Shown: positions 1-9,056 of the stretch, piece by piece | How positions within the stretch are numbered: position 1 is the first letter of the stretch | Layout of the letters: each line of letters starts with the position of its first letter | Source of the DNA: Stutzerimonas stutzeri | GTDB taxonomy: Bacteria; Pseudomonadota; Gammaproteobacteria; Pseudomonadales; Pseudomonadaceae | Reading direction: 5' to 3' | DNA: 64,000 bases | NCBI GenBank assembly: GCA_002387205.1 | Contig: DGLA01000010.1 | Span: 438-64,437, forward strand | The notes under the pieces: model-generated | The model's input: the letters and a program-made list of their open reading frames with translations, nothing else | The model's database searches: none | Told to the model about the DNA's origin: nothing | Position numbers and translations under genes: made by a program

Positions 1-385
1 GCACGCGGACGATCCCGCGCCCCGCGAAGTCCGCCGCCTCCAGCAATGCGGAGATGAGCACGCCGAGTACCACGCTGATCAGCAGCACGCTGCCAACCAG
101 GATCAGGGTATTGGTCATGCCCGGGATGAAGCCGGCGTCGGTCAGGAAGTAGTGGAAGTTCTCCAGCCCGACGAAATCGTTCTCACCGGGATAGAGCAGG
201 TTGTAGCGGATCACCGAGAAATAGACGGTCATCGACAGCGGAACCAGCATCCACAGCAGCAACAGCGCAACGGACGGGCTGACGAGAAACCAGCTCGGTG
301 CCAACCTCCGCCGGCGGCGCTCGACGGGCGCTGGTGAGGCGGGGGTGACGCTGGCCTGGGGCGGGATTGTCGTGGTAGTGGCCAT
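1..385 (-). CDS. mtlF: Polyol/sugar ABC transporter permease, MalF-type (N-terminal part)
   Basis: This is the first 128 residues of an inner-membrane permease of the binding-protein-dependent sugar ABC family; the rest lies beyond the window edge. An Arg-rich cytoplasmic N-terminus (ERRRRR near residue 22) precedes a first membrane segment at about 32-55 and a second at about 92-115. The start is the ATG at 385, with GGAG about 10 nt upstream. It follows the binding-protein gene on the same strand by 69 bp. That gene and the MtlR-like regulator suggest the mannitol/sorbitol/arabitol system known from Pseudomonas (mtlEFGK). The substrate is inferred from context, not read from the permease. 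Confidence 0.8.
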   Translation of the reverse strand, partial: MATTTTIPPQASVTPASPAPVERRRRRLAPSWFLVSPSVALLLLWMLVPLSMTVYFSVIRYNLLYPGENDFVGLENFHYFLTDAGFIPGMTNTLILVGSVLLISVVLGVLISALLEAADFAGRGIVRV

Positions 386-454
386 GAAGGGTGCTCCGGC
401 AGAAGGAAGGCCGTGAGGGCTCGGCAAGCCCTCGTCAGGGATGCCTTCGGGCGG

Positions 455-1762
455 CTACTTGGGGTATCCGGCGCGTTTCATCTCCCGAGTCGTGGATTGC
501 TGCACCGCGGTGAGCATCTGCTCGACCGGCATCTGCCCGGTCAGCGCGGCGGAGAACATCTTGCCGACCTGGGTGCCGATGGCCTGGAACTCAGGGATGG
601 TCACCAGCTGGATGCCGACATAGGGCACAGGCTTGGCGGACGGCGAGGCGGGGTCGGCCTGTTTCAGCGACTCCAGCGTGATCTTCGCAAACGGCGCGGC
701 GGCCATGTATTCGTCGCTGTAGGTCGATTCACGGGTACCTGGCGGTACGTTGGCTACGCCATCGGTTTCGGCAACCAGTTCGGCGTAGTCCTGCGAGGTG
801 GCCCAGGCTGCGAAGGTCTTGGCCGCTTCCTGCTTGTTCGAGCTAGCAGGAATGGCCAGCGCCCAGGAGTAAAGCCAGGCAGAGCCTTTATCGGTAGTTT
901 CTTGAGGCGCGAAGGTGAAGCCGACTTTGTCCGCCACCTTGCTCTGCGATTCATCGGTCACGAAGGAGCCGGCAACGGTCGCATCGACCCACATGGCGCA
1001 TTTGCCGCTGTTGAACAGCGCCAGGTTTTCGTTGAAGCCATTGCTGGAGGCGCCGGGCGGGCCGTATTGGCTGAGCAGGTCGACATAGAACTTGGCCGCC
1101 TTGGTCCATTCGGGGCCATCGAACTCGGGCTGCCACTTCTCGTCGAACCAGCGCGCGCCGAAGGCGTTGGCGACGGTGGTGACCAGCGCCATGTTCTCGC
1201 CCCAGCCGGCCTTGCCGCGCAGGCAGATCCCGTACTGGTCCTCGCCAGGCTTGTGCAGCTTTTCGGCGAACTCGGCCATCTGGGTCCAGGTCGGGTGTTC
1301 GGGCATGTCCAGACCGGCCTGTTCGAACAGGTCGGTGCGGTAGTAGGTCATCGAGCTTTCGGCATAGAAGGGCAGTGCGTAGAGGGTGCCGTCGACCGAA
1401 AGGCCTTCGCGAACCGAGGGGAAGACGTCGTCCAGGTCGTAGTCGTGAGGGAGGTCGGTCATCGGGGCGAGCCACCCCTTGTCGCCCCACAGCGAGGCCT
1501 CGTACATGCCGATGGTCAGCACGTCGAACTGGCCGCCATCGGTGGCGATGTCAGTGGTCAGGCGCTGACGCAGGACGTTCTCTTCGAGCACGACCCAGTT
1601 AAGGTCGATGTCGGGGTGTTGCTGTTCGAAGGTCTTTGAAAGGCGCTGCATGCGGATCATGTCCGCGTTGTTGACGGTGGCGACGGTAAGGGTTTCGGCG
1701 GCCTGGGCCAGGCCGATCGAGGCCATGCAGGCGGTGCCGAGCAGCAAGTTGAATGCTTTCAT
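455..1762 (-). CDS. mtlE: Polyol ABC transporter periplasmic binding protein (MtlE-like)
   Basis: A family-1 extracellular solute-binding protein (SBP_bac_1 type) of 435 residues that would deliver mannitol or related polyols to the MtlFG permeases. The first 21-22 residues (MKAFNLLLGTACMASIGLAQA) form a Sec signal peptide. The mature part has the family pattern: an N-terminal lobe starting ETLTVATVNN and a Trp-rich ligand region. The reading frame is open upstream to 1915, but the ATG at 1762 is preferred: it begins the signal peptide and has GAGGAG 9 nt upstream. The length agrees with Pseudomonas MtlE (about 436). The AraC regulator upstream and the permease downstream support the assignment. 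Confidence 0.85.
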   Translation of the reverse strand: MKAFNLLLGTACMASIGLAQAAETLTVATVNNADMIRMQRLSKTFEQQHPDIDLNWVVLEENVLRQRLTTDIATDGGQFDVLTIGMYEASLWGDKGWLAPMTDLPHDYDLDDVFPSVREGLSVDGTLYALPFYAESSMTYYRTDLFEQAGLDMPEHPTWTQMAEFAEKLHKPGEDQYGICLRGKAGWGENMALVTTVANAFGARWFDEKWQPEFDGPEWTKAAKFYVDLLSQYGPPGASSNGFNENLALFNSGKCAMWVDATVAGSFVTDESQSKVADKVGFTFAPQETTDKGSAWLYSWALAIPASSNKQEAAKTFAAWATSQDYAELVAETDGVANVPPGTRESTYSDEYMAAAPFAKITLESLKQADPASPSAKPVPYVGIQLVTIPEFQAIGTQVGKMFSAALTGQMPVEQMLTAVQQSTTREMKRAGYPK

Positions 1763-2060
1763 TCGTGGACTCCTCTTCCAGAGCAGGGTCTGGAAGCACT
1801 TATTGTTTTTGTTGTTACCCGCGTACTGCGCTACGAGCGTCTGGCAGGCATTACAACGCCGGCAGTGGCCGCGCGACAAAGCCGTGGCTGCACTTGGTTC
1901 GGTACTCTTTTGCACTGTTGCTTATGCGGCCTTTCGGCGCCGGCGGATGGGCTTAATCCACATGCGAAGGCTCAAGGACGAGGATTGGCCAGGCCCAACA
2001 GGCGTCGTGTGGAAAAGCGAAGGTGCGGCGGAATGATAGGCGATGCTGGCCGGAAGCGTA
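1763..2060 (-). promoter_or_regulatory. mtlR-mtlE intergenic region, probable MtlR-responsive promoter
   Basis: This 298-bp gap between the regulator gene and the binding-protein gene carries no credible coding sequence. The part nearest mtlE (about 1795-1820) is AT-rich relative to its surroundings, as expected for a promoter. In P. fluorescens, MtlR activates the promoter just upstream of mtlE, so the operator is expected here. I could not pick out a convincing direct-repeat operator by eye. Confidence 0.4.
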
Positions 2061-2966
2061 TCAGCCGGCCAGATTCTGCTCGGTCAGTCGTTGCTCGACC
2101 AGGCGTCGATAGCACGATGGCGTCATGCCCTTGAGCTGCTGGAAGCGGCGATTGAAATTGGACAGGTTGTTGAAGCCCGATTCGAAGCAGACGTCGGTGA
2201 CCGGCTTGTCCTGATCGAGCAACAGCTCGCATGACTTGCTGATGCGCAGGCTGTTGACGAACTCGACGTAGCAGCGGCCGGTGGCGCGCTTGAAGAAGCG
2301 TGAGAAGTAGGTGGGTTTCATCCCGAGATGGCTGGCGACCTCTTCCAAAGGCAGCTCGCGCATGTAGTTGTCGAAGATATAGTTGACTGCCATGTTGGTG
2401 CGATCGGCATGGTGTTCGTCGCTTAGTTGCGCCGAGGTCGCGCCGGAGAGCAGTTGGTAATCCTCGCACCGCGCCAGCAGCTCGAGCATGATCAGGAAAT
2501 AGCCGAGGCGGGTGGCGCCACGGCTGTCGGCGATCTGCTGCATCAGCTGGCGGGCCTGGGCAATGGTATTCGGGCAGCGAAATTCGATGCCGTAGCGCGA
2601 GCGCTCGAGCATCGGCGTGAAGCTACGCAGCTCGGAGAAAACGCCATGGCCGGCTTCGAGCAGCTCGTCGGTAAAGTTCACCAGCATGTCGCGCTTGGCG
2701 ACCACTTCACCCTCATCGATCTGGCTGATCCAGTTGTGTGGCAGATTCGGGCCGGTCAGAAACAGGCTATCGGGACCGAAGTTGCCGACATAGTCGCCGA
2801 CAAAGACCTTGCCTGAGCTGGCGACGATCAGGTGCAGCTCATATTCCTTGTGGTTGTGCCAGCGCACGAGCGGGCACGGGAAACCATGTTCACGATAAAT
2901 CAGGGAGTTACCGTGATGATCATCCATCAGCTCGTAGGAAGGATCAGATGTCTTCAACGCTCTCAT
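2061..2966 (-). CDS. mtlR: AraC/XylS-family regulator, MtlR-like
   Basis: A 301-residue regulator with an N-terminal cupin-like sensing half (HNHKEYELHLIVAS near residue 37) and a C-terminal double helix-turn-helix at about 200-290. The second HTH carries the AraC signature VCFESGFNNLSNFNRRF. The length and the N-terminal sequence match the MtlR type that activates mannitol/arabitol/sorbitol operons in Pseudomonas. It lies between the fructokinase and mtlE genes, all on one strand, which is consistent with local control of polyol uptake. The gene starts at the ATG at 2966, 68 bp after the fructokinase stop. Confidence 0.85.
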   Translation of the reverse strand: MRALKTSDPSYELMDDHHGNSLIYREHGFPCPLVRWHNHKEYELHLIVASSGKVFVGDYVGNFGPDSLFLTGPNLPHNWISQIDEGEVVAKRDMLVNFTDELLEAGHGVFSELRSFTPMLERSRYGIEFRCPNTIAQARQLMQQIADSRGATRLGYFLIMLELLARCEDYQLLSGATSAQLSDEHHADRTNMAVNYIFDNYMRELPLEEVASHLGMKPTYFSRFFKRATGRCYVEFVNSLRISKSCELLLDQDKPVTDVCFESGFNNLSNFNRRFQQLKGMTPSCYRRLVEQRLTEQNLAG

Positions 2967-3034
2967 GCGCGGTTCCGTCGTCCTTGTTGTTGTCCTCTAG
3001 GGTTATAGACGCTCACAACGCTGTGGCCAACCGT

Positions 3035-3985
3035 TCAGGCAAATTCGTATCGGTAGGGTAGGTCAGGGCCTCGGCGGGAACAGGTGATAGCAGCCGCCTG
3101 GCAGGCGAATGTCAGCAACGCCTGGAGCTGCTCGCGCTCGACTGCAGCCAACGCCGTAACAGTGTCCAGCCCCTGTGTGTGCAGATAGCTGAGCAAGGCC
3201 GCCTGGAATGTATCACCAGCGCCAACGGTGTCACGCACGGTGACCGCCTTGGCCGCAGCGTAAAGCGCGCCATGGCGACGGCTGAACAGCTGGGCACCTG
3301 CGCTGCCTCGGGTCAGGACGACCAGTTCGCAACGCTCGCCCAGCCAGCGTTGTGCTATGGCTTCAGGCGCTTCCCCGGGATATAGCAATGCCAGGTCCTC
3401 ATCACTGACCTTGATCAGATGCGCGAGCTCGGCGATTGCTTCGACCCGCTCGCGCCAGCGGGCAAGATTCGGCTCGACATTGAGCCGGATATTGGGATCC
3501 AGTGAAATCAACCGTCGCTCGCATTCACGGCGGACCAGCGACAGCAAGGTGTCGGCTATCGGGGCGATGACGATGGAGTAGGAGCCGACATGGATTCCAC
3601 GTATCCCGTCATCGAGCGCAGCAAGATGCGACTCCCGCGGCAGGCGATCTGCGCAACCTTCGCCGCGGAAGCTATAGATTGGTGAGCCGTTTGCGCCCAG
3701 GGCGACCATGGCGAGGGTGGTTGGGGCATCGAACGCCACCAGAAAGCGTGGATCGACACCTTCATTCTCAAGCACTTGCCGTAGTTGCAGGCCGAAATGG
3801 TCGCCAGACAGACCGGTAAAAAGGGCCGACGGCGTTCCCAACCTGGCAAGCCCGACCGCCACATTGAAGGGTGAGCCGCCAGCAACCGCTTCGAGCGTCA
3901 AACGATTACCGGGGTCGCCAGCAGGAGAGGAGAAAACATCGAACAGTGCTTCGCCACAAACTAGATACATGGTCGATTCCGCCAT
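3035..3985 (-). CDS. mtlZ: PfkB-family carbohydrate kinase, probable fructokinase (MtlZ-like)
   Basis: A ribokinase/PfkB-fold sugar kinase of 316 residues. The N-terminus carries the family start YLVCGEALFDVFS. A Gly-rich sugar-binding segment, GGSPFNVAVGLARLG, lies near residues 37-51. The C-terminal ATP/anion-hole motif DTVGAGDTF at about 252-260 includes the catalytic Asp258. Fructose from mannitol or sorbitol oxidation would be phosphorylated to fructose-6-phosphate. In the classical Pseudomonas mtl operon the kinase is the last gene; here it sits upstream of mtlR. Two starts are possible, Met1 at 3985 and Met6 at 3970; the upstream signals do not separate them. Confidence 0.8.
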   Translation of the reverse strand: MAESTMYLVCGEALFDVFSSPAGDPGNRLTLEAVAGGSPFNVAVGLARLGTPSALFTGLSGDHFGLQLRQVLENEGVDPRFLVAFDAPTTLAMVALGANGSPIYSFRGEGCADRLPRESHLAALDDGIRGIHVGSYSIVIAPIADTLLSLVRRECERRLISLDPNIRLNVEPNLARWRERVEAIAELAHLIKVSDEDLALLYPGEAPEAIAQRWLGERCELVVLTRGSAGAQLFSRRHGALYAAAKAVTVRDTVGAGDTFQAALLSYLHTQGLDTVTALAAVEREQLQALLTFACQAAAITCSRRGPDLPYRYEFA

Positions 3986-4013
3986 GGGAGATCCGTTGAG
4001 CTTAGTCCCGACC

Positions 4014-4041
4014 AGCCGGGTACAACAGTACGCCGCCGGCT
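4014..4041. repeat. Nested inverted repeat between the PstS-OmpA gene and mtlZ
   Basis: AGCCGG and CCGGCT arms (4014-4019, 4036-4041) enclose an inner perfect GTAC-AACA-GTAC hairpin. No T-run follows on either strand. It lies just upstream of the fructokinase start and 37 bp beyond the stop of the PstS-OmpA gene, so it may be a weak terminator or an operator. Confidence 0.4.
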
Positions 4042-4077
4042 AACCATTGATACGATCTTGCACTCGCTCAGGCCTGA

Positions 4078-5451
4078 TCAATACACCCACACCTCTACGC
4101 GACGATTCTTGATCCGACCGCTCTGATTGTTAGATGCAACTGGAAGTTCATCACCCAACCCATTGATATCCTTCACCAGAATGCCGCCTCTGGCCAGCTC
4201 ACGCCGCACCGCCATGGCGCGAAGTTTGGAAAGCAAGGCCGTGCGTGCCGGATCGCCCCTCGAGTCGCCAAATCCCACCAGAACCGCCGCGTTCATCGTC
4301 TTGTCGGTGTGTTGCAGGTAGTCGATGAGACGATCGACGTCGCGCTGGGCCTTGTTGTCCAGCCGGGCGCTGCCTTCGTCGAAACGGAAATTGACCGTCA
4401 GGCGCCGTGCCTGGCTGGCGAGGTCCTTGTAGGGCTGCGGCATGTCTGGCTCGGCAGCCATGGAGATGGCTTCTATTGCCTGACCGATATAGCCGGATTG
4501 GGCGACGATGGCTTGCCCGGCGGCACTATGCACGAAACCGAGAAAGGCCTGGGTCCATGCCGACTGATGTTGCGGGTTGGCGTAGAGAAAAAGCCGTCGC
4601 GAAAGCGGGTAGTCTTCGGTTGCCACCAGCGCTGTGGTGGGCAACATGGGCTGCGAGTCGCCATCGGCAATCGCCAGCGCACGGGAGCTTCCTACCGACG
4701 CCAGACCGACGAAACCAATCGCACCGGGACGGCTGCCGACGGCTTTGGATAGCTGGTCATTGGATTCGTAACGGGTCGCGCTGGTGGCCAGGGATTTGCC
4801 TTGAGCACTCAGGACCAGCTCCTTGAACGTGTCATAGGTGCCGGACTGGTCATCTCGTGCATGCAGTTCCACCGCCATGTCCTTGCCGCCAAGCGTTTTC
4901 CAGTTGGCGATCTCTCCGGCGAACAGACTCGCCACCTGTTGAACGCTCAGGGAGGCAACCGGGTTATCCGGGTTGACGATGATTGCAAGGCCGTCGATGG
5001 CGATGACCTGCTCGGCGTCTGCGCTGCGCAGATCACCGAGGCTGGCCAGGTTGGCTTGCTCGCTCTCCTTGATCGGCCGGGAAGCGGCAGCAAGATCTGC
5101 CGAACCATCCTTGAGTCCGGCAAAGCCCGTACCGGTACCGTGAGCTGCAACAAGGGCATGGACAGCGCGCCCGGAGTCATCGGTGGCGCTTACGCGTTGT
5201 TCGTTCTCCTTGTCAGTCGGTGTGATTCGTACCGACCTCAAGCCCTGAGCCTCGAACAAACCGGCGAGCAGCATCGGCGCAAGCTTGGCTCCTACGGTGT
5301 TCGATCCGTGAATACGCAGCACCGGGTCGCCGGTTACAGGCGTTGGCAGTGACGCGCTCATTGCAAGCGGACTGGCGGCGCAGAGCACTCCTGCTGCTAC
5401 CAGGCGCAGCGCCCGTTTCCCCATGTTGCGTACGGACGCCATGCAGACCAT
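4078..5451 (-). CDS. PstS-type phosphate-binding domain fused to a C-terminal OmpA domain
   Basis: A 457-residue exported protein with two modules. After a signal peptide (about 1-33, ending LAMSA) comes a PstS-like periplasmic binding fold at about 40-310. It shows the family features RIHGSNTVGAKLAP, HARDDQSGTYDTFKELVL and GAIGFVGLA. Residues about 340-457 form an OmpA/MotB-type peptidoglycan-binding domain, with NKAQRDVDRLIDYL and the terminal RIKNRRVEVWVY. The likely result is a phosphate (or other anion) binding protein tethered to the cell wall. There are no pstCAB genes nearby. Met1 at 5451 has GGGGAG about 9 nt upstream; Met4 and Met10 are alternatives. The role is inferred from the domains only. 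Confidence 0.8.
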   Translation of the reverse strand: MVCMASVRNMGKRALRLVAAGVLCAASPLAMSASLPTPVTGDPVLRIHGSNTVGAKLAPMLLAGLFEAQGLRSVRITPTDKENEQRVSATDDSGRAVHALVAAHGTGTGFAGLKDGSADLAAASRPIKESEQANLASLGDLRSADAEQVIAIDGLAIIVNPDNPVASLSVQQVASLFAGEIANWKTLGGKDMAVELHARDDQSGTYDTFKELVLSAQGKSLATSATRYESNDQLSKAVGSRPGAIGFVGLASVGSSRALAIADGDSQPMLPTTALVATEDYPLSRRLFLYANPQHQSAWTQAFLGFVHSAAGQAIVAQSGYIGQAIEAISMAAEPDMPQPYKDLASQARRLTVNFRFDEGSARLDNKAQRDVDRLIDYLQHTDKTMNAAVLVGFGDSRGDPARTALLSKLRAMAVRRELARGGILVKDINGLGDELPVASNNQSGRIKNRRVEVWVY

Positions 5452-5495
5452 ACCGATTCTCCCCTCAAAAGAAGCGGGGAGATTAAGACGCTTTA

Positions 5496-5513
5496 TTTAC
5501 GCTCTTGTGACAG
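5496..5513 (-). promoter_or_regulatory. Weak Pho-box-like half site upstream of the PstS-OmpA gene
   Basis: On the minus strand a CTGTCAC half-site (5507-5513) is followed at the right spacing by a poorly matching second half (GCGTAAA). Only one half resembles the PhoB consensus CTGTCAT, so this is a low-confidence candidate suggested mainly by the nature of the gene. Confidence 0.2.
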
Positions 5514-5594
5514 CCCACCGGGGCGGTGAAAGAGTGTGAGCTGGTCCGCAAAATAAGGCACCGGGCGCACTTTTCTGAGCACAGCGGCGACCGG

Positions 5595-6407
5595 TCAGGT
5601 CAGTTCGATCCAGACCGGGCAGTGGTCTGAGGGCTTCTCCATGCTGCGAATGTCGTAGTCGACACCACAGTCAGTGACACGCTGATGCAGGCCGGAGGTG
5701 GTCAGTATCAGATCGATTCGCAGCCCTCGCCGGGGATCGTCTTCAAAGCCACGGCTGCGGTAGTCGAACCAGCTGAAGCGATCTACCACTTCCGGGTTGA
5801 GCGTACGGAAGCTGTCCTGCAGCCCCCAGTTTTTCAACCGCTCCAGCCATTCGCGCTCTTCCGGCAAAAAGCTGCACTTGCCCGTTCGCAACCAACGCTT
5901 GGCGTTTACCTCGCCGATACCGATGTCGCAGTCTTCGGGCGAGATGTTGAAATCTCCCATGACGGCGACCGGCTGGTCGGGGGTGAAGCGCTCTTCGAGC
6001 AGCGTCTGCAGATCGGCGTAGAACTTGGTCTTGGCGGGAAACTTCGTCGGGTGGATGCGGCTTTCGCCCTGGGGGAAATAGCCGTTCATGACGGTGACCG
6101 GCTCTCCATTGGCGTCAGCGAAACGACCCCAGATGAAGCGCTTCTGGGAATCCTCTCCATCACCTGGAAAGCCTTTGTGAATATCTAGCGGGGCCTGCAG
6201 TGACAACAGCGCGACGCCGTAATGACCCTTCTGGCCGTGAAAATGAACATGGTAGCCAAGGGCCTCGATATCGGCTTGAGGGAACTGCTCGTCAGCTACC
6301 TTGGTTTCCTGAAGGCCGATGACATCCGGTCGATGCTTTTCAATCAGAGCAGAAAGCTGATGAGGTCGTGCGCGTAATCCATTGATATTAAAAGAAACAA
6401 TCTTCAT
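5595..6407 (-). CDS. xthA: Exodeoxyribonuclease III
   Basis: A 270-residue Mg2+-dependent AP endonuclease/3'-5' exonuclease of the EEP superfamily, acting in base-excision repair. The N-terminus MKIVSFNINGLRARPHQL is the classical family start. The metal-binding Glu34 is in LQETKV, the catalytic AVMGDFNISPEDCDIG block is mid-protein, and the terminal SDHCPVWIELT carries the last Asp-His pair. The frame is open to 6551, but the ATG at 6407 matches the family N-terminus. It is divergent from the GNAT gene, so the 142 bp between them should hold both promoters. Confidence 0.95.
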   Translation of the reverse strand: MKIVSFNINGLRARPHQLSALIEKHRPDVIGLQETKVADEQFPQADIEALGYHVHFHGQKGHYGVALLSLQAPLDIHKGFPGDGEDSQKRFIWGRFADANGEPVTVMNGYFPQGESRIHPTKFPAKTKFYADLQTLLEERFTPDQPVAVMGDFNISPEDCDIGIGEVNAKRWLRTGKCSFLPEEREWLERLKNWGLQDSFRTLNPEVVDRFSWFDYRSRGFEDDPRRGLRIDLILTTSGLHQRVTDCGVDYDIRSMEKPSDHCPVWIELT

Positions 6408-6549
6408 CGGTCTCGGCTCCGAAAAAAGCGCGATTCTACTGGTTATGGCAATGCCAGGGCGAGCCGGATCCTCGATCCCTGGTCTCGGGCGGCAGGATGA
6501 TGAGGCAGCTGCTAACGTGAGCAGTGTTGGGGACATAACGAGAATCGCC

Positions 6550-7185
6550 ATGCCGACCGCCGAAGTACGAATGCTCGACAGTGGTTACGCCAGGGAAACA
6601 CGCTCGCTCCTGTATAACGCCTACCGACACGAACCGACTTTTGCCTATCTGTTTGAAGCGGATCGCCCCGGTTACGACCAGCGGGTTCGCGCTACCGTGC
6701 GTGAACTGGTCAACCAGCATTTCATACAGGACCAGCCGGCGCTGGGGCTGATGATCGGGGATCGCCTGATTGCCGCCGCGCTGATCGCACCGCCACAGCG
6801 TCGCCTGGATATCACCGAGAGCTGGGCCTGGCGCATGCGCATGTTGCTCACTGCCGGTTTCCGCTGCACGCGGCGCTATCTCGATTACCACGCCGCGGTG
6901 CTGGGCTGTCTGCCACCCGGTACATTCCATGTCCTGCCGTTGATGGCAGTGCATCCGCAATTCCAGGGCCAGCAGTACGGTGAGCAGCTGCTCGAGGCGT
7001 TGCACAACTGGTGCGCGGCCGATCCGACCTCGGAGGGGCTGATGATCGACACCGGCAACCCGCGTTATCTGAACTTTTATGAACGACAGGGCTACGAAGA
7101 CATCGGGCAGATCGCCATAGGCCCTGTAGTCGAGCATGTGTTCTTCCATCCGGCACCGCGTCAGGTCGAGGCACGAAGCGGCTGA
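6550..7185 (+). CDS. GNAT-family N-acetyltransferase
   Basis: A 211-residue acyltransferase of the GNAT fold; the substrate cannot be told. Acetyl-CoA motif A is visible as LMAVHPQFQGQQYGEQLLEAL near residues 132-152, followed by LMIDTGNPRYLNFYERQGYE, the usual C-terminal GNAT beta strand and helix. The start ATG at 6550 begins MPTAEVRMLDSGYARETRSL; the frame is open upstream but runs into the promoter region of xthA. It is likely monocistronic, with tamA starting 143 bp later on the same strand. Confidence 0.8.
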   Translation: MPTAEVRMLDSGYARETRSLLYNAYRHEPTFAYLFEADRPGYDQRVRATVRELVNQHFIQDQPALGLMIGDRLIAAALIAPPQRRLDITESWAWRMRMLLTAGFRCTRRYLDYHAAVLGCLPPGTFHVLPLMAVHPQFQGQQYGEQLLEALHNWCAADPTSEGLMIDTGNPRYLNFYERQGYEDIGQIAIGPVVEHVFFHPAPRQVEARSG

Positions 7186-7328
7186 CGAATTTAACGGAGC
7201 GTGGATAGTCTCAGTGGATGGTCGTTTAACGAAGTGTGCCAATGCCTCTGCCTGACGCTTTATATGCCGTACTGCGCGCATCGACACCTTGCCGAACCCG
7301 GGCGCCCAACGTGCTAGCATCCGTTGCC

Positions 7329-9056
7329 ATGTCTATCTGTCTTCCTCGCCGTGTCGTTCCGGCAGGCCTCCTGTTGTGCTGCGCGTCATCGGTGTTTGCT
7401 GCGGAACTCGACGTCAACGTCGTGCCGTCCAACGGTGCGTTACGTGAAAACGTCGAGAACTACATTGGTGATCTAGGCGATCGCAACGAAGATGAATTGT
7501 TGCGCTACAGCCGTATCGCCGGGGAGCAGGCGGACAAGGCGCTACAGGCGCTGGGGTATTACCACGCCCAAATCGAGCCGAGGGTCACCGGCGGAGAGAA
7601 CCCACGGTTGACGCTACGAATCAGCCCTGGCGAGCCAGTGCGTCTACGCAACATCACCGTACGGGTAGAGGGTCCGGCGTCTGATCTGAAGTCTTTTCGC
7701 GTTCCTCGCAATGTGTTGAAGCAGGGGGCAGTGCTGAACCACGGCCAGTACGAAGCCGCCAAGCAGCAGATCCTCAACCAGGCTTCGCGCTATGGTTTCT
7801 TCGACGGACGCTTCGAGCAGCAACGACTGGCGATCGACCCCCTCACCAATGCCGCCGATGTCGAGCTCGTATTCAACAGCGGGCCGCGCTACGTGCTCGG
7901 CGACGTTCGCTTCGAGGGGGATTCGCCCTTCGACCCGGACCTGCTGGAGCGCATGGTCCCATTCGATGCAGGGACACCCTACGACTCGGAGCTCATCGCC
8001 GAGCTAAACCAGGCGATGCAGTCCAGCGGCTACTTCGACGGCGTCCGGGTCGATGCCAATCCCGTCAACGCCGAGCAGCAGCGCATACCGGTGGCTGTAC
8101 AGCTGACCACGCGAGAGCCACGCACCCTCGGGTTTGGTCTCGGCTATTCCACCGATGTCGGGCCGCGCATGCGTTTCGATTTCACGCGGCACTGGGTCAA
8201 TCCGCAGGGTCACAGCTACGGCATCGAGTCGGAGCTCTCCGCACCGCGACAGAATGTCGGGCTGTTCTACGATGTGCCGCTCGACCCGCCGCTGACCGAC
8301 AAGCTGCGCTACGCAGCCGGTTATCAATACGAAGAACTGGCCGATGAAGACAGCCTCAGCCGGCTACTGACTGTCGGACCCGAGTGGCACCGCAAACTGC
8401 CCAATGGCTGGCAGCGTGTCTGGTCTCTGAAATGGCGGCACGAGCAGTACGAACTTGGCGACGACACCGGCGTCAGCACCTTGCTGATGCCGGGTGTGGC
8501 CTACAGCTTCCTGCGCAGTGACAATCGCCTCGACCCCAGTCGGGGCTATCGCCTGAGATTCGAACTGTCCGCAGCGAAGGAAGGCCTGCTGTCCGATGCG
8601 GACCTGGTACACGCCACCGCAACAGTCAAAGGGCTGACCACCCTGGGTGGCCGGCACCGCTTCCTGGGACGGGTAGAGGTGGGCGGCAACTGGACCAACG
8701 AATACACCGATGTGCCACCATCGTTGCGCTATTTCGCCGGTGGCGATCAGAGTGTCCGTGGCTACGACTATCAGAGCCTGTCGCCGACCAACTCGGACGG
8801 CGACAGGATCGGCGGGCGCTACCAGCTGGCAGTTAGCGCCGAGTATCAGTATTCGCTGACTGAAAAGTGGCGCATCGCAACCTTCGTCGACCAGGGCAAC
8901 TCATTCAACTCGCTGGAGCTTCCGAGCCTTAAGAGCAGCGTTGGCGTCGGTGTCCGCTGGGTCTCACCTGTCGGGCCGATTCGCGTGGACCTGGCTCATC
9001 CGCTGGACAGTGAAGGCGGCGTTCGGTTGCATTTTTCCATGGGGCCGGAGCTTTGA
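7329..9056 (+). CDS. tamA: TamA outer-membrane translocation/assembly protein
   Basis: A 575-residue Omp85-family protein. A signal peptide (1-24, ending SSVFA) is followed by POTRA-type repeats at about 25-260 and a C-terminal 16-strand barrel. The barrel has the hallmark loop-6 motif VRGYDYQSLSPTN and a final strand ending RLHFSMGPEL. TamA and TamB form an envelope-spanning system for autotransporter assembly and phospholipid transport to the outer membrane. The start at 7329 is chosen because it begins the signal peptide; the frame is open from 7236. The stop codon overlaps the start of tamB, so the two are translationally coupled. Confidence 0.92.
   Translation: MSICLPRRVVPAGLLLCCASSVFAAELDVNVVPSNGALRENVENYIGDLGDRNEDELLRYSRIAGEQADKALQALGYYHAQIEPRVTGGENPRLTLRISPGEPVRLRNITVRVEGPASDLKSFRVPRNVLKQGAVLNHGQYEAAKQQILNQASRYGFFDGRFEQQRLAIDPLTNAADVELVFNSGPRYVLGDVRFEGDSPFDPDLLERMVPFDAGTPYDSELIAELNQAMQSSGYFDGVRVDANPVNAEQQRIPVAVQLTTREPRTLGFGLGYSTDVGPRMRFDFTRHWVNPQGHSYGIESELSAPRQNVGLFYDVPLDPPLTDKLRYAAGYQYEELADEDSLSRLLTVGPEWHRKLPNGWQRVWSLKWRHEQYELGDDTGVSTLLMPGVAYSFLRSDNRLDPSRGYRLRFELSAAKEGLLSDADLVHATATVKGLTTLGGRHRFLGRVEVGGNWTNEYTDVPPSLRYFAGGDQSVRGYDYQSLSPTNSDGDRIGGRYQLAVSAEYQYSLTEKWRIATFVDQGNSFNSLELPSLKSSVGVGVRWVSPVGPIRVDLAHPLDSEGGVRLHFSMGPEL

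Noticed and set aside
413..1639. 408-residue plus-strand frame over the mtlE gene
   Set aside because: It is Gly/Arg/Val-rich shadow sequence opposite a clear binding protein with a signal peptide.
5496..5513. Pho box as strong evidence for PhoB control of the PstS-OmpA gene
   Set aside because: Only one half-site matches; it is listed at low confidence and not used as support for function.
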